From Planctomycetota bacterium (GTDB taxonomy: Bacteria > Planctomycetota > Brocadiia > SM23-32), in contig JAUVVP010000052.1 in assembly GCA_030604585.1 (NCBI GenBank), forward strand, positions 1 to 8,596: a stretch of 8,596 nt of DNA, read 5' to 3'. The notes under the pieces are model-generated. The model ran no database searches, was not told the DNA's origin, and worked only from the letters and a program-made list of their open reading frames with translations. Positions 6,006 through 8,596 of this stretch are shown one piece after another (the stretch's first letter is position 1; each line of letters begins with the position of its first letter). The translations under genes and the position numbers were made by a program.

Positions 6006-6518
6006 GTGGCTGAGGACGAAACGATCTGCGCTGAGTGCGGCAAGCGCCGGGCCACCTGGCACCTGACCGATTTCGTGGGCGGCCAGGCCGTCCAGCAACA
6101 CCTGTGCGAACAGTGCTACAGGAAGAAAGAGGGCGGCAGCGCCGATGCCGAGGCCGCCTTTGCGCGCCTCATCGCGGCCATGGTGCCGGAGCTGAAGGAG
6201 ATGGCCACGCGGGAATGCCCCGCCTGCGTCATCAGCTACCTGGAGTTCCGCCAGAGCATGAGGCTGGGCTGCCCTAACGACTACGAGGCCTTCGACAAGC
6301 CGCTGGAAGAGCTGTTGCAGCGCATTCACGGCGCGGCGCGCCACAATGGCAAGGTTCCCCTGACGGCCGACCGAGAGGTGGGGATGCGCAGCCGGATCAG
6401 CTCCCTGCGTCGGCAGCAGAAGAAGGCCGTCGCCGAGGAGAACTACGAGCTCGCGGCCGAGTTGCGGGACCGCATAAGGAAGTTGAAAGAGCATGAACCT
6501 GACGCACCTGAAGGATAG
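6006..6518 (+). CDS. mcsA: McsA, zinc-binding activator of McsB
   Basis: McsA activates the protein-arginine kinase McsB and helps hand substrates to ClpC. The 170-residue protein has an N-terminal zinc site CAEC...CEQC (Cys8, 11, 34, 37), a second site CPAC...GCPND (Cys71, 74, 89, then Asp92), and a C-terminal UvrB/UvrC-type coiled-coil motif (about 125-161, with MRSRISSLRRQQKKAVAEENYELAAELRDRIRKL split across it). In the Bacillus protein the fourth ligand of the second site is a Cys; here it is Asp. From memory GCPNDY also occurs in other non-Bacillota homologues, so this is probably a lineage variant. The start is GTG at 6006, with GGGAGG (5993-5998) 7 bases upstream. The 3' end overlaps mcsB by 26 bases, implying translational coupling. 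Without its neighbours it would be named only a UvrB/UvrC-motif protein; the mcsB and clpC linkage settles it. Confidence 0.88.
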   Translation: MAEDETICAECGKRRATWHLTDFVGGQAVQQHLCEQCYRKKEGGSADAEAAFARLIAAMVPELKEMATRECPACVISYLEFRQSMRLGCPNDYEAFDKPLEELLQRIHGAARHNGKVPLTADREVGMRSRISSLRRQQKKAVAEENYELAAELRDRIRKLKEHEPDAPEG

Positions 6519-7542
6519 ATCGGTCGAATGGCTCACCGGAGGGCCCGAAGGCGACGTCGTCGTGAGCAGTCGGGTGCGGCTGGCGCGCAACATTGAGGAC
6601 TACCCCTTCGTGGGGCACGCCTCCGACAAGCAGAAGGCCCGCATCGAAGAACTGCTCAAGAACGTCATACTCGGCCTCGCCCTGGATGCCCCGTTGGAGT
6701 ACGTCCGGCTGGACGGGCTGGAGCCGCTCCTGCTGGAGCTGCTGCTGGAGAGGCGGCTCATCAGCAGCGAGCACGCCGAGGCTGAGTGGGTGCGAGGGGT
6801 GGCCTTCGATCACGCCGAGCAGACCAGCATCCTGGTCAACGAAGAGGACCACCTGCGCATCCAGTTCATCCGCGGCGGGCAGCGCCTGGAGGAAGTCCAC
6901 CGCCAGGCCGGCCGGCTGGACGACTTGCTCTCGGAGCGCATCCCCTTCGCCTTCTCCTCTAAGTACGGCTACCTGACAGCCTGCCCGACCAACGCCGGCA
7001 CCGGCATGCGGGCCAGCGTGATGCTTCACCTGCCGGGCATCGTGATGTCCCAGGAGATGGACAAGGTCATCCACGTCGTCCGGGCTGAAAGGCTTACCCT
7101 CAGGGGGGTCTACGGGGAGGGCACACACGGTGCCGGTGACTTCTATCAGATATCCAACCACGTCACCCTCGGCCCCCGGGAAGAGGAGATCATTGACTCG
7201 GTCGCCGGCGCGACCAAGAAACTGGTGGCCCTGGAGCGCGCCGCCCGCTTCAACCTGTACAACAGCCACCGCCAAGAACTGGCCCGCCGCGTGGGGCGGG
7301 CCCTCAGCCTGCTGCGCCGTGCTTCGACCATCTCCTCCCAGGAGGCCCTGAGTTTTCTGTCCCAGGTCCGCATGGGAGTGGAGATGGACCTGCTGCCCGG
7401 CACGCCCATGCGAACCCTCAACGAGCTGCTGCTCTTGACATTGCCGGCCCATTTGCAGACAATGGAGGGGAGGGTGCTGGACAGTTCCGTGAGGAACGAG
7501 CTGCGAGCCAGCTACGTAAAGGCTCGTTTAGCAACCGGTTAG
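6493..7542 (+). CDS. mcsB: McsB protein-arginine kinase
   Basis: McsB phosphorylates arginines on misfolded proteins, marking them for ClpCP. The 349-residue protein has the phosphagen-kinase fold with SSRVRLARN (25-33), NEEDH (116-120), [18 protein letters not shown] (164-181), RGVYGEG (204-210) and NHVTLG (222-227). Relative to the described Geobacillus/Bacillus enzyme a constant offset of -3 places the catalytic glutamates at 118 and 209 and the active-site Cys at 164. The C-terminal phosphoarginine-sensing motif RDxxRA, known to support allosteric activation, reads RNELRA (334-339), so the Asp is Asn. All catalytic elements are intact, so an active kinase is expected. The ATG lies inside mcsA in another frame and has only a weak purine-rich site upstream, consistent with coupled translation. 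clpC starts 22 bases after its stop. Confidence 0.94.
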   Translation: MNLTHLKDRSVEWLTGGPEGDVVVSSRVRLARNIEDYPFVGHASDKQKARIEELLKNVILGLALDAPLEYVRLDGLEPLLLELLLERRLISSEHAEAEWVRGVAFDHAEQTSILVNEEDHLRIQFIRGGQRLEEVHRQAGRLDDLLSERIPFAFSSKYGYLTACPTNAGTGMRASVMLHLPGIVMSQEMDKVIHVVRAERLTLRGVYGEGTHGAGDFYQISNHVTLGPREEEIIDSVAGATKKLVALERAARFNLYNSHRQELARRVGRALSLLRRASTISSQEALSFLSQVRMGVEMDLLPGTPMRTLNELLLLTLPAHLQTMEGRVLDSSVRNELRASYVKARLATG

Positions 7543-7552
7543 GGGTAACCGG
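7535..7552 (+). repeat. Hairpin across mcsB stop, before clpC
   Basis: ccggtta (7535-7541) and taaccgg (7546-7552) are perfect 7-base complements around a gggg loop. The stem covers the last codons and stop of mcsB and ends 2 bases before the clpC ribosome site GGAGAGG (7555-7561). No T-run follows, so it is not a standard terminator. It might tune coupling, mRNA stability or processing between mcsB and clpC. Confidence 0.45.
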
Positions 7553-7564
7553 CCGGAGAGGATC

Positions 7565-8596
7565 ATGTACGAGAAACTGACCGAGAAGGCTCAGAAGGTC
7601 TTCAAATACGCGCGCCAGGAAGCCCAGCGCATGGGCCACCAGTACATCGGCACCGAACACCTGCTGCTCGGGCTGGTGCGGGAAGGCACCGGCGTGGCCG
7701 CCACGGTGCTCCAAAGGCTGGGCGTTGACCCGAAAAGGGTCCGCTTCGAGGTCGAGCGAATCGTCAAGGGCGGCACCGACGTGATCTCCACCGGCAGGGA
7801 GTTCACGCTCGCCCCGCGCGCCAAGAAGGCCTTCGAATACGCCTTCGAGGAGGCGAAGAGACTCGGCCAGAACTACATCGGCACCGAACACCTCCTGCTC
7901 GGCCTGCTGAAGGAGGAGGAGGGCATCGCCGCTCAGGTCCTGCTCAACCTCGGCGTGGAGCTGGACGAGGTGCGCGAGAGCATCGTGGAACTGCTCGGCC
8001 CCGAGATGGGCGAAGAGGACGCCGAACAGGAGGGCCACCGCGGGCTGCCCGCCGGCAAGAGCAAGACGCCCGCCCTGGACTCCTTCGGTCGCGACCTGAC
8101 CGAGCAGGCCTCCACCGGCGAGCTTGACCCCGTCATCGGCCGCGAGAAGGAGATCGAGCGGGTCATCCAGGTCCTGTGCCGCCGCAAGAAGAACAACCCC
8201 GTCATGCTCGGAGAAGCGGGCGTGGGCAAGACGGCCATCGTCGAGGGACTGGCCCAGGACATCGTCACCAGCAACGTGCCGAGACTGCTGCGCAAGCGCC
8301 GGATAGTCATCGTGGACCTGGCGCTGATGGTGGCCGGCACCAAGTACCGCGGCCAGTTCGAGGAACGCATCAAAGCCGTCATGCAGGAGGTCACCAGGGC
8401 CAAGAATATCATCCTCTTCATTGACGAACTGCACACGCTGGTGGGAGCCGGCGGCGCTGAGGGCGCCATTGACGCCTCCAACGTGCTCAAGCCCGCCCTG
8501 GCGCGGGGAGAGGTCCAGTGCATCGGCGCCACCACACCCGACGAATACCGCAAGTACATCGAAAAGGACGGTGCGCTGGAGCGCAGGTTCCAGACC
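7565..8596 (+). CDS. clpC: ClpC AAA+ unfoldase, N-terminal part
   Basis: ClpC is the Hsp100 unfoldase that partners ClpP. The first 344 residues are visible and the gene runs off the window. Two Clp-N repeats carry [11 protein letters not shown] at 27-37 and 104-114; a linker follows (about 145-170); then AAA-1 has Walker A GEAGVGKT (216-223) and Walker B ILFIDE (283-288), with [14 protein letters not shown] after it and the start of [15 protein letters not shown]. Glu31 and Glu108 align with Glu32 and Glu106 of Bacillus ClpC, which bind phosphoarginine, so it should read the McsB mark. The ClpC-specific middle domain and AAA-2 lie outside the window. Those Glu positions and linkage to mcsAB favour ClpC over ClpA or ClpB. 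The ATG at 7565 has GGAGAGG (7555-7561) just upstream and no competing start is needed. Regulation probably comes from the queD promoter; no separate clpC promoter was seen. Confidence 0.95.
   Translation, partial: MYEKLTEKAQKVFKYARQEAQRMGHQYIGTEHLLLGLVREGTGVAATVLQRLGVDPKRVRFEVERIVKGGTDVISTGREFTLAPRAKKAFEYAFEEAKRLGQNYIGTEHLLLGLLKEEEGIAAQVLLNLGVELDEVRESIVELLGPEMGEEDAEQEGHRGLPAGKSKTPALDSFGRDLTEQASTGELDPVIGREKEIERVIQVLCRRKKNNPVMLGEAGVGKTAIVEGLAQDIVTSNVPRLLRKRRIVIVDLALMVAGTKYRGQFEERIKAVMQEVTRAKNIILFIDELHTLVGAGGAEGAIDASNVLKPALARGEVQCIGATTPDEYRKYIEKDGALERRFQT

Noticed and set aside
5334..6593. 419-codon open frame on the minus strand
   Set aside because: It is antisense to queD and mcsA, whose motifs are unmistakable. 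Its translation is low-complexity and Leu/Gly/Arg-rich with no recognisable domain, as expected from GC-rich codon shadowing.
6397..8434. Two long minus-strand open frames (6397-7452 and 7418-8434)
   Set aside because: They lie antisense to mcsB and clpC and mirror their codon pattern; no motif or plausible ribosome site supports them.
1..8596. tRNA, rRNA, CRISPR array or defence island
   Set aside because: No cloverleaf, rRNA signature or regularly spaced direct repeat was seen, and all confident genes belong to metabolism or protein quality control.

Overview
The window is a GC-rich bacterial chromosomal segment with tight gene packing and clear Shine-Dalgarno sites. A complete mcsA-mcsB-clpC protein-arginine-phosphorylation module outside an obvious Bacillota GC and operon context, together with a CsxA-type GH2 enzyme and a creatininase-family protein, suggests an uncultured member of Planctomycetota or a relative. 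This assignment is inferred from gene content only; no rRNA or other taxonomic marker is present.

Layout. The 3' end of an alpha/beta hydrolase gene (+) enters from the left and converges on a four-gene series on the minus strand. Read in its transcription order (right to left), that series is a calcineurin-like phosphoesterase (5300-4557), a single-domain cupin (4385-4023), a creatininase-family amidohydrolase (3733-3008) and a GH2 exo-beta-D-glucosaminidase (2894-369). Candidate promoters precede the phosphoesterase, the cupin and the GH2 gene, so this is probably several transcription units rather than one operon. Between the cupin and the creatininase gene lies a 177-bp element (3846-4022) with perfect 18-bp terminal inverted repeats, a central hairpin and arms that pair in register. 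It looks like a MITE or foldback element abutting the cupin stop codon.

A compact divergent promoter region (about 5400-5480) separates the minus-strand series from a plus-strand cluster: queD (6-pyruvoyl-tetrahydropterin synthase family), mcsA, mcsB and clpC (cut by the window end). McsB phosphorylates arginines on damaged proteins, McsA is its zinc-binding activator, and ClpC recognises phosphoarginine through its N domain and feeds ClpP. The two N-domain glutamates of ClpC that read phosphoarginine are present. The repressor gene ctsR, which heads this operon in Bacillota, is absent from the window; queD is the first gene instead, behind a consensus-like promoter and a structured leader.

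I see no tRNA, rRNA, CRISPR array or defence system. Nothing here is clearly a new biological system. The points most worth a second look are the foldback element, the ctsR-less queD-mcsAB-clpC arrangement with an altered McsB phosphoarginine-sensing motif, the near-symmetric divergent promoters, and operator-like palindromes.
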